Below, piece after piece: positions 8,965-18,170 of a stretch of DNA of 64,000 nt. Under the pieces are notes generated by a model that was given only the letters and a program-made list of their open reading frames with translations, made no database searches and was not told the DNA's origin. A program made the translations under genes and the position numbers. This stretch comes from Nocardiopsis sp. CNR-923 (GTDB lineage Bacteria > Actinomycetota > Actinomycetes > Streptosporangiales > Streptosporangiaceae): positions 1 through 64,000 of the forward strand of contig NZ_MKKC01000075.1 in assembly GCF_001942255.1 (NCBI RefSeq), given 5' to 3'. Position 1 is the stretch's first letter. Every line of letters starts with the position of its first letter.

Positions 8965-10311
8965 ATGCCGACTTCCGTTTCCATGCCCGCCCTGGGTGAG
9001 AGCGTCACCGAGGGCACCGTCACCCAGTGGCTGAAGAACGTGGGCGACACCGTCGAGGTGGACGAACCACTCCTGGAGGTCTCCACCGACAAGGTGGACA
9101 CCGAGATCCCGTCCCCGGTCGCGGGCGTACTCACCAAGATCCTCGTCGACGAGGACGAGACGGTCGACATCGGCGCCCAGATCGCGATCATCGGCGGCGA
9201 GGGCGAGACCGCCGCGCCCGAGGCCCCGGCCCCGAAGGCCGAGCCCGAGCCCGCTCCGAAGGCCGCCTCGCCGACGGCCACCGCCCCGGCCGCCAGGTCC
9301 CGCGGTACCGACGAGGTCCCCGCCGTGGACATCGAGACGCTCAGCGGCACCGGCCGCGCGTCGGGCACCGACGCCGTCGCCGAGGCGTACGTGACCCCGC
9401 TCGTCCGCAAGCTCGCCGCCGACAACCGCGTGGACCTGGGCCGGGTCAGGGGCACCGGCGTCGGCGGACGGATCCGCAAGCAGGACGTGCTCCGGGCCGC
9501 AGAGGAGCAGAAGGCGGCCGCCGCGCGGGCCGCGTCCCCCGCCTCCCCGTCCACGACGGCGCGCAAGGGCGCCACGGACACCTCCCTGCGCGGACGCACC
9601 GAGAAGATGAGCCGCCTGCGCCGGTCAATCGCCGACCGCATGGTGGAGTCGCTCAACACCGCCGCCGAGACCACCCAGGTGATCGAGGTCGACGTCACCA
9701 AGATCGCGCGCCTGCGCGAGCAGGCGGGCGCCGACTTCGCCCAGCGCGAGCGCGTTGCGCTGGACTTCTTCCCCTTCTTCGCACTCGCGGCGGTGGAGGC
9801 CCTGGGGAGCCACCCGAAGCTCAACGCGGTCATCGACGGCGACAACAACGACGTCAGCTACCACGACGTCGAGAACCTCGGCGTCTCGGTGGACACCGAC
9901 CGCGGTCTGCTCGTCCCGGTGATCCGCGACGCGGGCCGCCTGGGCCTGACCGACCTGGCGCGCAACATCACCGCGCTGACCGAGCGGGCGCACACCGGTC
10001 TGCTGAGCCCGGACGAGCTCGGCGGCGGCACGTTCACCATCGCCGACACCGGGAGCAGCGGCGCCCTGTTCGGCACGCCGATCATCAACACCCCGCAGGT
10101 GGCGATCCTCGGCACGGGCGCGGTCGTCAAGCGTCCGGTGGTGATGGAGGACCCGGCGATGGGCGGTGAGGTCATCGCCGTGCGGTCGATGGTCTACCTG
10201 TCCCTGTCGCACGACCACCGCCTCATCGACGGCGCCGACGCGGGCCGTTTCCTGCAGGCCGTGAGGAAGCGCCTGGAGGAAGGCGCGTTCGAGGCCGAGC
10301 TGGGCCTGTAG
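8965..10311 (+). CDS. sucB: 2-oxoacid dehydrogenase E2 (dihydrolipoamide acyltransferase, SucB type)
   Basis: A 448-residue E2 core enzyme. Residues 1-76 form a single lipoyl domain with the modified Lys in STDKVDTEIPSP. An Ala/Pro/Glu linker follows. The E3-binding domain is at about 131-170 (YVTPLVRKLAADNRVDLGRV). The acyltransferase domain ends in the catalytic SLSHDHRLIDGADAGRF. GAGGAA precedes the ATG. Succinyltransferase activity is inferred from family likeness and from the neighbouring lpdA, since the E1 gene is not in the window. Related actinomycete enzymes often carry two lipoyl domains; this one has one. Confidence 0.9.
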   Translation: MPTSVSMPALGESVTEGTVTQWLKNVGDTVEVDEPLLEVSTDKVDTEIPSPVAGVLTKILVDEDETVDIGAQIAIIGGEGETAAPEAPAPKAEPEPAPKAASPTATAPAARSRGTDEVPAVDIETLSGTGRASGTDAVAEAYVTPLVRKLAADNRVDLGRVRGTGVGGRIRKQDVLRAAEEQKAAAARAASPASPSTTARKGATDTSLRGRTEKMSRLRRSIADRMVESLNTAAETTQVIEVDVTKIARLREQAGADFAQRERVALDFFPFFALAAVEALGSHPKLNAVIDGDNNDVSYHDVENLGVSVDTDRGLLVPVIRDAGRLGLTDLARNITALTERAHTGLLSPDELGGGTFTIADTGSSGALFGTPIINTPQVAILGTGAVVKRPVVMEDPAMGGEVIAVRSMVYLSLSHDHRLIDGADAGRFLQAVRKRLEEGAFEAELGL

Positions 10312-10317
10312 ACCCTG

Positions 10318-10344
10318 GTTCCCGCCGTTCCCGCCGTTCCCGCC
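10318..10344 (+). repeat. Three tandem copies of GTTCCCGCC
   Basis: Three perfect copies of a 9-nt unit lie between the sucB stop and its terminator. Nothing suggests a function. Confidence 0.6.
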
Positions 10345-10379
10345 GGGCCGGACGCCGTTCGCGGTGTCCGGCCCGGCGG
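10340..10379 (+). terminator. Terminator after sucB
   Basis: A 14-bp perfect stem, CCGCCGGGCCGGAC with GTCCGGCCCGGCGG, around a 12-nt loop. Confidence 0.65.
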
Positions 10380-10408
10380 CGTCCGGGACCCGCGCGGGGA
10401 ACCCCGCG

Positions 10409-10439
10409 TTGCCCTCAAGGCGGCTTGAGGTTCTACCGT
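10409..10439 (+). promoter_or_regulatory. SoxR-type operator within a 19-bp-spaced promoter
   Basis: The perfect palindrome CCTCAAG-GCGG-CTTGAGG (10413-10430) matches the known SoxR box core. It sits between TTGCCC (10409-10414) and TACCGT (10434-10439), which are 19 bp apart, the over-long spacing typical of promoters activated by MerR-family regulators. The promoter drives the FMN reductase at 10480. No soxR gene lies in the window. Confidence 0.85.
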
Positions 10440-10479
10440 GGACGCCGTTCGCCCCCGACCAGTGGACACAAGGACGTGC

Positions 10480-11121
10480 ATGGACAAACTTCGTATCGCG
10501 GTCATCCTGGGCGGTAACCGGAACGGTCTGACGGGTCCGGCGGTCACCCGCTGGTTCCTCGACCGGGCGCGAGGGCACGGTGGCGGCGAACTCGACGTGC
10601 TGGATGTCGCCGACCTCGATTCCGGCCAGGGCCACGGCGAACCGCTCCGCGACTTCGGCGCCCGGATCGAGGCCGCCGACGCCTTCGTCGTCCTCACCCC
10701 CGAGTACAACCACGCGTTCCCCGGACCGCTGAAGGCGGTGATCGACTCCGCCCGCCACGAGTGGACCGCCAAGCCGGTCGGGTTCGTCTCCTACGGCGGG
10801 CTGTCCGGCGGTCTCCGGGCGGTCGAGCAACTCCGGCTGGTCTTCAGCGAGCTGCACACGGCGACCCTGCGCGACACGGTGAGCTTCCACAACGCGCAGA
10901 CGCTGTTCGCCCCGGACGGCTCTCCCAAGGAGGACATGTCCGGCGCCGAGGCCGCCGTGGACACCCTGCTCGACCGCCTGCTGTGGTGGGCGCGGGCCCT
11001 GCGGTCGGCGCGGGGGCGCGAGCCTATCCGGGACGCCCTGACCCTCCGACCCCGATCGCCATGCGAGGGTCCGCGCGTCTCGGCGGGACGCCGCCCGCGC
11101 TGGGACCCGTGCGGCCGATGA
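10480..11121 (+). CDS. NADPH-dependent FMN reductase family protein (probable SoxR target)
   Basis: A flavodoxin-fold NAD(P)H:FMN/quinone reductase. The N-terminal strand is KLRIAVILGGNRNG, and the conserved flavin-contact motif is LTPEYNHAFPGPLKAVIDS, followed by KPVGFVSYGGLSGGLRAVEQL. The ORF is 213 residues. The last 35 or so (after ALRSARGREP) are Arg/Pro-rich and unlike the family, so the true end may be near 11030 with a frame error. A SoxR box 50-67 nt upstream of the ATG predicts induction by redox-cycling compounds. A related reductase is a known SoxR target in Streptomyces. Confidence 0.85.
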   Translation: MDKLRIAVILGGNRNGLTGPAVTRWFLDRARGHGGGELDVLDVADLDSGQGHGEPLRDFGARIEAADAFVVLTPEYNHAFPGPLKAVIDSARHEWTAKPVGFVSYGGLSGGLRAVEQLRLVFSELHTATLRDTVSFHNAQTLFAPDGSPKEDMSGAEAAVDTLLDRLLWWARALRSARGREPIRDALTLRPRSPCEGPRVSAGRRPRWDPCGR

Positions 11122-11443
11122 CCGTCCTGGACTCCGTCGCACGCTCCGCGGAACGCGGGACGGGCGGCGCCGATGGCGCCGCCCCGCTTTTACCCCACCA
11201 ATCACCATCCCCTGATGATCCCCATCATCAAAGGTCTGAGGGCGGGCGAGCACGACCGAAACGGCGATGCGTCGCCCAAGGTATCCCCGCGCTGACGCGG
11301 AGTTCCATGTCCCATCCTCAACCTAGAAGACGGCGACGACTCCCGCAGGTCTTTCGCCGAAAAAGGCCGGAAAATTGTGGGCGCCCGCCTCATCCGCGCG
11401 CGCCCGGCGGTCCGCGGTCGCCTGCTGGGGTAGGCCTGAGGCC
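11122..11443. other. Intergenic gap with terminator, no gene seen
   Basis: About 320 nt before the epimerase-like gene. Besides the terminator at 11162-11190 it holds a small inverted repeat TGATGAT-CCCC-ATCATCA (11213-11230). No coding frame looks real. Confidence 0.4.
11162..11190 (+). terminator. Rho-independent terminator with T run
   Basis: A stem of GGGCGGCGCC and GGCGCCGCCC around GAT, followed closely by CGCTTTT. It ends the FMN reductase unit. Confidence 0.75.
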
Positions 11444-12376
11444 ATGAGAGTCGCGATCACAGGAGCCTCGGGGCTCATCGGCGGCGCGCTGGCCGCGTCC
11501 CTGCTCGCGGACGGCCACTCGGTGATCCGACTGGTGCGTCACGCCCCGCGCGCGGAGCGCACCGCCCGTCTGGAGGAGGCGGAGTGGCGCCCCGAACAGG
11601 GCAGGGTGGACACCGTCGCCCTGCACGGCGCCGACGCCATCGTGCACCTGGCGGGCGCGCCGATCGCCCACACCCCGTGGACCCGGCGCAGACGGACGCT
11701 CATCCGACGCAGTCGGGTCCGGGGCACCCGGCACCTGTGCCGAGCGGTCGCCGCCATGGACACGCCTCCCCCACGCCTGCTCAGCGGATCTGGACTGCAC
11801 TTCTACGGGGACACCGGAGGGACCGTGGCCACGGAGGCCTCCCCGCCCGGCACCGGATTCCTGTCCGAGGTCGCCCAGGCCTGGGAGGCCGCCACCGTTC
11901 CCGCCGAGGAGGCGGGCCTGTCGGTGGCGCACCTGCGCACGGCGGCCGTGCTGGACCGCTCCGGGGGCCTGCTGCGGTCGGTCCTGCCGCTGTACCAGGC
12001 CGGGCTGGGCGGACGCCTGGGGTCGGGAGCCCAGTACCTGAGCTGGATCGCCCTGCGGGACCACGTGGGGGCGCTCCGCTTCCTCCTGGAGCGCCCCGAG
12101 ATCACCGGCCCGGTGAACCTGTGTGCCCCGGAGCCGGTGAGCAACGCGGCCTTCTCCGAGGCGCTCGGACGGGCGCTGGGCCGCCCCACCCTGCTCCCCG
12201 TCCCGGCCACGGCGCTGCGCGCGACGCTCGGCGACGTCGCCGCGGAGACCGCGCTGCTGGACCTGCGAGCGGCGCCGCAACGTCTTGTGAAGGCCGGTTA
12301 TTCCTTCACGTTCTCCACCATCGACAGTGCGCTATCCGACATCCTGACCCGACCCCGCCGCCGCGCCGGGGCGTAA
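11444..12376 (+). CDS. TIGR01777-family epimerase-like protein (DUF1731)
   Basis: A 310-residue atypical short-chain dehydrogenase/epimerase of the TIGR01777 (YfcH-like) family. The Rossmann nucleotide-binding motif is ITGASGLIGGALAASLL. HLAGAPIA and SGSGLHFYGDTG follow, and the C-terminal domain (RPTLLPVPATALRATLGD) matches DUF1731. The substrate is unknown for the family. The ATG is next to TAGGCC, possibly a weak leaderless -10. lipB begins 9 nt downstream. Confidence 0.87.
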   Translation: MRVAITGASGLIGGALAASLLADGHSVIRLVRHAPRAERTARLEEAEWRPEQGRVDTVALHGADAIVHLAGAPIAHTPWTRRRRTLIRRSRVRGTRHLCRAVAAMDTPPPRLLSGSGLHFYGDTGGTVATEASPPGTGFLSEVAQAWEAATVPAEEAGLSVAHLRTAAVLDRSGGLLRSVLPLYQAGLGGRLGSGAQYLSWIALRDHVGALRFLLERPEITGPVNLCAPEPVSNAAFSEALGRALGRPTLLPVPATALRATLGDVAAETALLDLRAAPQRLVKAGYSFTFSTIDSALSDILTRPRRRAGA

Positions 12377-12379
12377 GGT
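12374..12379 (+). promoter_or_regulatory. -10 element of a leaderless promoter (lipB)
   Basis: TAAGGT, overlapping the upstream stop codon, lies 6 nt before the GTG of lipB. Confidence 0.4.
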
Positions 12380-12385
12380 GGGGGC

Positions 12386-13090
12386 GTGAGTGATCTCGTT
12401 TTCGCATGGATGGGCGACGCGCCAGTCCCGTTCCACCAGGGCTGGGATCTCCAGAGGCGGCTCCACGAGCGCCGTGTCGCCGACGAGGTGGCCGACACGG
12501 TCCTCCTCCTGGAACACGAGCCCGTGTACACCGCGGGCAAGCGCACCGGGAGGTGGGATCGTCCCATCACCGACCCCGGCGCCCCCGTGGTCGACATCGA
12601 CCGCGGTGGGAAAATCACGTGGCACGGGCCGGGCCAGCTGACCGTCTACCCCATCGTCCGACTGCGCGACCCCATCGACGTGATCGCCTACGTCCGCATG
12701 CTGGAGGAGGCCGTCATCCGCACGATCGCGGAGTACGGCCTCACCGGGAGGCGGATCGAGGGCCGCACCGGGGTGTGGTTGGACGCCGACCCCGACCGCG
12801 GCCTGATCGAACGCAAGATCGCCGCGATCGGCTGCCGTATCGCACGCGGGGTCGGTATGCACGGGCTCGCGGTGAACTGCGATAATGACCTGTCATGGTT
12901 TGACCGGATCGTCCCGTGTGGCATCTCCGACGCCGGAGTCACCACGATCACCGCCGAGGTCGGGCGCGACGTGACCGTCGGCGATGTTCGGCCGCGTATC
13001 GAACGACACCTCGCGGACGTCCTCGGCGCGGACGGATACGGCCACACCGACGGCGTCGCGCTGCTCTCCGGCGCCACCGCCCGAGGATGA
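12386..13090 (+). CDS. lipB: Octanoyltransferase
   Basis: A 234-residue cytosolic enzyme that moves octanoyl from acyl carrier protein to the lipoyl-domain lysine of E2/GcvH proteins, the first step of lipoate synthesis. Visible motifs are [33 protein letters not shown] and, in [20 protein letters not shown], the catalytic Lys. The acyl-thioester Cys is in [13 protein letters not shown]. It starts at GTG 12386. lipA follows about 97 nt later. Together they serve the lipoyl domain of the sucB product upstream. Confidence 0.95.
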   Translation: MSDLVFAWMGDAPVPFHQGWDLQRRLHERRVADEVADTVLLLEHEPVYTAGKRTGRWDRPITDPGAPVVDIDRGGKITWHGPGQLTVYPIVRLRDPIDVIAYVRMLEEAVIRTIAEYGLTGRRIEGRTGVWLDADPDRGLIERKIAAIGCRIARGVGMHGLAVNCDNDLSWFDRIVPCGISDAGVTTITAEVGRDVTVGDVRPRIERHLADVLGADGYGHTDGVALLSGATARG

Positions 13091-13187
13091 CCACCCAGAC
13101 CAGCCACCAGTCCCCCGCCGGGACCCAGTGCCCCCGCGAGGGGCGGAGTCGTCCCCGTCACGGGGCACAGAAGGGAACGGGTTCGCG

Positions 13188-14138
13188 TTGACCGTCGCTC
13201 CTGAGGGCCGCAAGCTGCTGCGCGTGGAGGCGCGCAACAGCGAGACCCCCATCGAGAAGAAGCCGCCGTGGATCAAGATCAAGGCGCACATGGGGCCCGA
13301 GTACTCCGAGCTCCACTCCCTCGTCAAGAAGGAGGGCCTGCACACGGTCTGTCAGGAGGCCGGGTGCCCCAACATCTACGAGTGCTGGGAGGATCGGGAA
13401 GCCACCTTCCTCATCGGCGGCGACCAGTGCACCCGCCGCTGCGACTTCTGCCAGATCGCCACGGGCAAGCCCACCGCGCTGGACCGCATGGAGCCGACCA
13501 AGGTCGCCAACTCGGTGAGGACGATGGGGCTGCGGTACGCGACCGTCACGGGCGTGGCGCGCGATGACCTGGAGGACGGCGGCGCGTGGCTCTACGCGGA
13601 GACGGTCCGCAAGATCCACGAGCTCAACCCGGGCACCGGCGTCGAACTGCTCATCCCCGACTTCAACGCCGACCCCGAACAGCTGGCCGAGGTCTTCGGG
13701 TCGCGTCCCGAGGTGCTGGCGCACAACACGGAGACCGTGCCGCGCATCTTCAAGCGCATCCGCCCGGGCTTCCGCTACGAGCGCTCCCTGGAGGTCATCA
13801 CCCGCGCCCGCGAGGACGGCCTGGTCACCAAGTCGAACCTGATCCTGGGCATGGGCGAGACCCGCGAGGAGATCAGCGAGGCCATGCGGGACCTGCACGC
13901 GGCCGGATGCGACCTGCTGACCATCACCCAGTACCTGCGCCCCTCCAAGCTGCACCACCCGATCGACCGCTGGGTCAAGCCGGAGGAGTTCGTGGAGCTG
14001 GGCGCGGAGGCCGAGGAGATCGGCTTCGCCGGAGTCATGTCCGGACCCCTCGTGCGCTCGTCCTACCGCGCCGGACGCCTGTACAAGCAGGCGAGGGAGA
14101 AGCGTGACGCACAGGTCGTCTCCGGGACGGACGAGTAG
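13188..14138 (+). CDS. lipA: Lipoyl synthase (radical SAM)
   Basis: A 316-residue radical-SAM enzyme that inserts two sulfurs into the octanoyl chain. It has two iron-sulfur sites: the auxiliary cluster cysteines in [20 protein letters not shown] and the SAM cluster in [13 protein letters not shown]. The C-terminal [15 protein letters not shown] contains the conserved auxiliary-cluster Ser. The start is a TTG at 13188 preceded by AAGGGA, giving the family opening [14 protein letters not shown]. An upstream in-frame extension is low-complexity. Confidence 0.95.
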   Translation: MTVAPEGRKLLRVEARNSETPIEKKPPWIKIKAHMGPEYSELHSLVKKEGLHTVCQEAGCPNIYECWEDREATFLIGGDQCTRRCDFCQIATGKPTALDRMEPTKVANSVRTMGLRYATVTGVARDDLEDGGAWLYAETVRKIHELNPGTGVELLIPDFNADPEQLAEVFGSRPEVLAHNTETVPRIFKRIRPGFRYERSLEVITRAREDGLVTKSNLILGMGETREEISEAMRDLHAAGCDLLTITQYLRPSKLHHPIDRWVKPEEFVELGAEAEEIGFAGVMSGPLVRSSYRAGRLYKQAREKRDAQVVSGTDE

Positions 14139-14172
14139 GGTTCGGACGTGACGGCACAGTCGTAACCAAGCT

Positions 14173-14200
14173 GGAACGGTGGCCCTCGGGTCACCGTTCC
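14173..14200 (+). terminator. Hairpin after lipA
   Basis: A perfect 9-bp stem, GGAACGGTG with CACCGTTCC, around a 10-nt loop, 35 nt past the lipA stop. Confidence 0.55.
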
Positions 14201-14356
14201 GGAGTCGTGGGGCCGCCCGCCTATCCTGGTGGGGAGAGGCGCCCCGCCGGCGGCGCCGGATGGCGCCGCACGTAGTCGACCGCGAAGAGGAGGCAAGGCA
14301 GCCCAGGGACGCCGTTTCCCCGCCGACCCCGTCGGCGCGCGCTGCCTGAGAGCACG

Positions 14357-15078
14357 ATGGCGAAGAAGCCCAAGGGTTCCGAGAAGACGACCCCCGCCAA
14401 GGGCCAGGCCGACAGGCAACCCGGTCGGTTCAAGCAGATCGGCATGGTCGCCAAGGTCGTCCACCAGCAGAGCCCGCGCAGTATCCCGATCGCCGTGGCC
14501 GTCGCGGTCGTCGTCCTCGCCGTCGCCGTGGGGATCGCGCCTGGACCGGCTCCTGGCTGGTGTGGACGCTCACCGGCCTCCCCGTGGCCTTCCTGGCCGG
14601 CTTCATCGTCTTCACCCGTTCGGCCCAGCGCGTCCAGTACACGATGCTCGACGGCCGTCTGGGCGCGGGGATGGCGATCCTGGAGAACATGCGCGGCAAC
14701 TGGGTCGTCGAGCCCGGCGTGGCCGGGAACAAGCAGATGGACGTCGTCCACCGCGTGGTCGGCCGTCCCGGCGTGATCCTCGTCGGCGAAGGCGACCCGG
14801 GCCGTCTGCGCCCGCTGATCGCGGGTGAGAAGAAGCGGGTCGCGCGCGTGGCGCACGACATCCACATCTACGACTTCAAGGTCGGCAACGGCGAGGACCA
14901 GGTCCCGCTCGACAAGCTCCAGCGGACGCTGGTCAAGCTGCCGAGGCTGTTGGACAAGCCGGACATCGCCGAGCTGAACTACCGGCTCAAGGCGCTCCCG
15001 CCCGCCATGCAGATGCCCAAGGGACCGATGCCCAAGGGCGCCAAGCTCCCCAAGGGGATGCGCGGCCGGATGGGCTAG
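14357..15078 (+). CDS. DUF4191 membrane protein, one frame break
   Basis: A roughly 240-residue actinobacterial membrane protein of unknown function, normally found near lipA and glnA. The basic N-terminus ends in RFKQIGMVAKVVHQQSPRS. Two hydrophobic helices follow (SIPIAVAVAVVVLAVAVGI, then WLVWTLTGLPVAFLAGFIVF). The soluble part contains DVVHRVVGRPGVILVGEG, and the tail is the Lys/Pro-repeat MPKGPMPKGAKLPKG. The frame breaks near 14540 between the two helices. One missing base joins them. Confidence 0.85.
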
Positions 15079-15094
15079 GGCGGTCCCGGACCTT

Positions 15095-15129
15095 CGAGGG
15101 GGTCGTCCCGAGGCGGGACGGCCCCCTCG
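15095..15129 (+). terminator. Terminator between convergent genes
   Basis: A 16-bp stem, CGAGGGGGTCGTCCCG with CGGGACGGCCCCCTCG (one mismatch), between the DUF4191 gene and the truncated LCP gene reading toward it. Confidence 0.65.
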
Positions 15130-15167
15130 CGCGTCCGGGTGATGGGGTTCCCGGGCAGAATCGGCGG

Positions 15168-15615
15168 TCAGTCGCAGGAGACCCGGTCGGCGGCGGACCT
15201 GCTGTCCAGCCCGTCGAGCGGGTCTCCTGCGTCTTCGCCCGAGCCCGCCGTACACCACCGCGTGGTTGATCTGGTCCCGGCCGCCGGACCACCCGGAGGA
15301 GCCGTCCACCGGATGGCAGACCGGGATGTCCACGATGAGGTCGCGCGGCACGTTCACCATCGTCACCTCGCCCGCGTCGACGTTGGCGTTGACGATGACC
15401 AGGACGTCGGGCCGGTCGCCGCCCGACTCGGTGTCGACGCCGAGGAGCAGGATGTTGCGGACGCCCTCGACGCTCACGGGGCGATCGCCCCAGGCGTCGG
15501 TGTCGATCTCCTCGGTCTGGATGTCGCGCGCGGACGCGTAACCCGCGTAGGCGGTCAGGCTGACCGCGATGAGCAGGGCCGTGAACGCGCACGCGAACCA
15601 CGGCCCGGCGGTCAT
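15168..15615 (-). pseudogene. Truncated LytR-CpsA-Psr (LCP) family gene
   Basis: The N-terminal third of an LCP protein. A membrane anchor (WFACAFTALLIAVSLTAYAGY) is followed by DTDAWGDRPVSVEGVRNILLLGVDTESGG and MVNVPRDLIVDIP, closely parallel to the intact LCP gene next door. The domain then stops at DQINHAVVYGG. After that only a frame-shifted short tail ending DRVSCD remains. About two thirds of the protein is missing. Unlike the other breaks here, this is not repaired by adding one base, so it looks like a real deletion remnant. The true start may lie upstream of 15615. Confidence 0.65.
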
Positions 15616-15807
15616 GATCGGGCGCGGGGCGAGGAGGGGGACACGCGTTGGGGAGCCATGGGGGGCACCGATCTGGTAGGGGACGGGGAGGGGTGTCCGA
15701 CGGGGGATCTGCGCCCGGCACACGAGAACGGATATATCGGACGGATGCTCGTCGACCGGCACGGCCGCCACGCGGGTCCATCCGAAGCGGTCCTCTTCAG
15801 CCCCGCG

Positions 15808-17241
15808 TCAGCAGGGGCTGTCCTGCGCGGCCTCCGCCGTGGTGCCGCCCAGTTCGTCCGTGACGGAGGCCTGCGACTCGGCGTTCTCCCCGCCCCCGAC
15901 ACCGTCCCAGTCCTGTCCGAGGACCAGTTCGAGGTCTGCGGTCAGCCCCTCGGCCTGCTCGACCACGGCCTCTCCCACGGCCTCGGCCAGGACGGACGCC
16001 GCGGCCTCCTGGCCGGGCGCGTGGTAGACGGTGGTCACGCCCGGGAAGCGCGCCTCGGGGTTGCCGGTGTTGGTGACGTCGAAGCCCTCCGATTCCAACT
16101 GCGCCTGGACCTCGGTCGCCAGACCGGTGACGCCGGTGTTGTTGCGGACGTCGACCGTGATCTCCGAGGGAGCGGGGGCGCTCTCGTCGCCGGAGTCGTC
16201 GGTCTCCTCGGGCTCCTCCTCGTCGGCGCCGGTGAGGTCCTCGCCGTTGTTGATCGCCTGGAACAGCTCCGAGGCGTCGGGCTCGCGCATGCTGAGGCGG
16301 TTCGGGTCGCTGCGGTTCTGACCGTTGGGGACCGTCACGAACTGGACGTTGCCCAGATCGACCTCGCGCATGGCGATGGCGAGGTCGGTCATGATGTCGA
16401 CGGTCAGCTCGCCGTCGGTCGAGATCGAGTCGGTGACCGCGCCGAGGAAGTTGGTGACGGTGACCGGGCTCGTCATCACCTCACTGCTCAACACCTGGCG
16501 CAGCATCGCGCCCATGAACTCCTGCTGGCGCTCGATCCGGGACAGATCGCTGCCGTCCTCCGTGCTGTAGCGCGAGCGCACGAAGCCGAGCGACTCCTCG
16601 CCGTCCAGGGTCTGCAGTCCGGCGTCCAGCTCCAGGTGGGCCTTGGGGTCGGCGATCGGTTCGGGGATGCACATCTCCACACCGCCGACGGCGTCCACCA
16701 TGTCCCTGAACCCGGTGAAGTCCATCATGACGAAGTGGTCCAGGTGCACCCCCGTGACCTGCTCCACGGCGCTCCACTGGCAGCCGACGCCACCGAAGGT
16801 CATCGCGGAGTTGAGCATGGCCGTCTGGGCGATCATCCCGTCGTACCCCTCGGCCGGCTCGCACCCGGGCAGCTGCACGACCAGGTCGCGGGGCAGGTTC
16901 ACCAGAGTCGCCGTCCCGTCGTCCACGTTGATGCTGGCGATGAGCATGGTGTCGGGGCGCTCGCCCTCGGCCTCGCCGTAGTCGGCGTTCTCCCCCGAAC
17001 GGATGTCGGAGCCCAGGATGAGCAGGTTCACCACGCCCTCGACGCTCACCGGCCGGTCCCACGCGTCGGTGTCCACGTCGTGCGTGGTGATGTTGCCGAC
17101 GATCCCCTGATACCACCCGTATCCGCCCAGACTGACGGTGACGGCCAGCGCGGTGGCCGCGCACGCCACCCACTGACCGGCGGACATCCGCGCAGGGTCG
17201 AGCACACGCGGGGAGCGGGGGGCGGAGCGTCTTCCAGCCAT
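15808..17241 (-). CDS. LCP family protein with LytR C-terminal domain
   Basis: A 477-residue membrane-anchored LytR-CpsA-Psr protein. These enzymes attach teichoic acid or other polymers to peptidoglycan outside the cell. A short basic N-terminus is followed by one membrane helix (VACAATALAVTVSLGGYGWY). The LCP domain (about 60-280) shows NLLILGSDIRS, ERPDTMLIASINVD and TLVNLPRDLVVQLPG, with conserved Asp and Arg, and FVRSRYSTEDGSDLSRIERQQ. An acidic spacer (about 305-335) precedes the LytR_C domain with VRNNTGVTGLA. The ATG at 17241 has AAGG 5 nt upstream; a longer start at 17295 is possible. Confidence 0.9.
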   Translation of the reverse strand: MAGRRSAPRSPRVLDPARMSAGQWVACAATALAVTVSLGGYGWYQGIVGNITTHDVDTDAWDRPVSVEGVVNLLILGSDIRSGENADYGEAEGERPDTMLIASINVDDGTATLVNLPRDLVVQLPGCEPAEGYDGMIAQTAMLNSAMTFGGVGCQWSAVEQVTGVHLDHFVMMDFTGFRDMVDAVGGVEMCIPEPIADPKAHLELDAGLQTLDGEESLGFVRSRYSTEDGSDLSRIERQQEFMGAMLRQVLSSEVMTSPVTVTNFLGAVTDSISTDGELTVDIMTDLAIAMREVDLGNVQFVTVPNGQNRSDPNRLSMREPDASELFQAINNGEDLTGADEEEPEETDDSGDESAPAPSEITVDVRNNTGVTGLATEVQAQLESEGFDVTNTGNPEARFPGVTTVYHAPGQEAAASVLAEAVGEAVVEQAEGLTADLELVLGQDWDGVGGGENAESQASVTDELGGTTAEAAQDSPC

Positions 17242-17519
17242 ACCAACCTTGATGGTGCGTTGCGGCCCGTCGAAGGGCGGGGTCATGGGACCCATGGGTC
17301 GAAATCGTTCCCAGGGAGAGTAATGAACGGATGTTAACAGCAGCTAAGAAGGGGTGCGTCCCTCTCTGCGCCGATTTTCGGACAGGAGTGCGCGCGCTCG
17401 GACGCCCCTGCGACGCCCCCGGACGTCAACGGCGGTGGAAGCACTGGCGAGAGCGGTGGGACGGTGCGCAGAACCCGCGTCGGCCGACCGCGGAACCGGA
17501 GGATTCCTTAACAGGATGC

Positions 17520-17990
17520 TCACAAGCGCGTCGCCACGGTGCCCGCGGCGCGGTCGTGCAGGCCACGGGTGTCCCGGTCGTAGACGACCGCGGGGACGAC
17601 CAGGCACAGCAGCAGGGTGCGCACGGTCATCGACACGAACCACGGCCAGGAGCGCTCACCCGTCGCGGTGATCGCGACCCCGACCATGCGGCGGCCCACG
17701 GACGTGCCGAAGAGTGTGAGCGACACGATGCTGGTGGCGGCGTACACGACCAGGGCCGTGTTACTGATCAGCGGGGCGACCTCAGCCTCCCCGGACAGGC
17801 CGGAGCCGATCAGCCCCGCGCGGTAGGCGGCCCAGGCGAGCAGTAGCGCCAGCGCCCAGTCGAGCGCCAGACCGGCCAGCCGACGGCCGACGCCGGGCAC
17901 CGAACCGGAGCCGCTCTCGGGCAGTCCCAGGCGGTTGCCCCGGTAGCGGAAGTCGTCCTCGGCCGTGCCGCCGCCCCTGTCGTCGCTCAT
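17520..17990 (-). CDS. RDD family membrane protein
   Basis: A 156-residue RDD-domain protein with three hydrophobic helices. PGVGRRLAGLALDWALALLLAWAA begins the domain, LVVYAATSIVSLTLFGTSVGRRMVG lies in the middle, and TVRTLLLCLVVPAVVYDRDTRGLHDRAAGT ends it. Function is unknown; related proteins are proposed to be transporters. An RDD gene divergent from glnA is a conserved actinomycete arrangement. The ATG at 17990 follows a leaderless-type -10. Confidence 0.88.
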   Translation of the reverse strand: MSDDRGGGTAEDDFRYRGNRLGLPESGSGSVPGVGRRLAGLALDWALALLLAWAAYRAGLIGSGLSGEAEVAPLISNTALVVYAATSIVSLTLFGTSVGRRMVGVAITATGERSWPWFVSMTVRTLLLCLVVPAVVYDRDTRGLHDRAAGTVATRL

Positions 17991-17996
17991 GCCCTC

Positions 17997-18002
17997 ACGG
18001 TA
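17997..18002 (-). promoter_or_regulatory. -10 element of a leaderless promoter (RDD gene)
   Basis: TACCGT on the minus strand lies 6 nt before the ATG. Confidence 0.5.
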
Positions 18003-18170
18003 TCGGCCCGGTCGACGGGGCGATGCCGACCGCGGTGGTTAGCGGGCCGCACACGGCGCGCACAGGCGTGGCCCCGGTCACGGGAACCCTCCGACACACG
18101 CCCTGATTCCTCCCGTTCCGGGGTGGAATCACCGGGTAACACGGGTTGGTCTGCGAAAACGGCGGACTCC

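Noticed and set aside
7554-9848. A 764-codon minus-strand open frame
   Set aside because: Antisense to lpdA and sucB, whose active-site motifs are unambiguous.
10318-10344. Tandem GTTCCCGCC repeat as a possible CRISPR or regulatory array
   Set aside because: Only three 9-nt units without spacers; simple slippage is enough.
15139-17337. A 732-codon plus-strand open frame
   Set aside because: Antisense to the LCP genes; no recognisable content.
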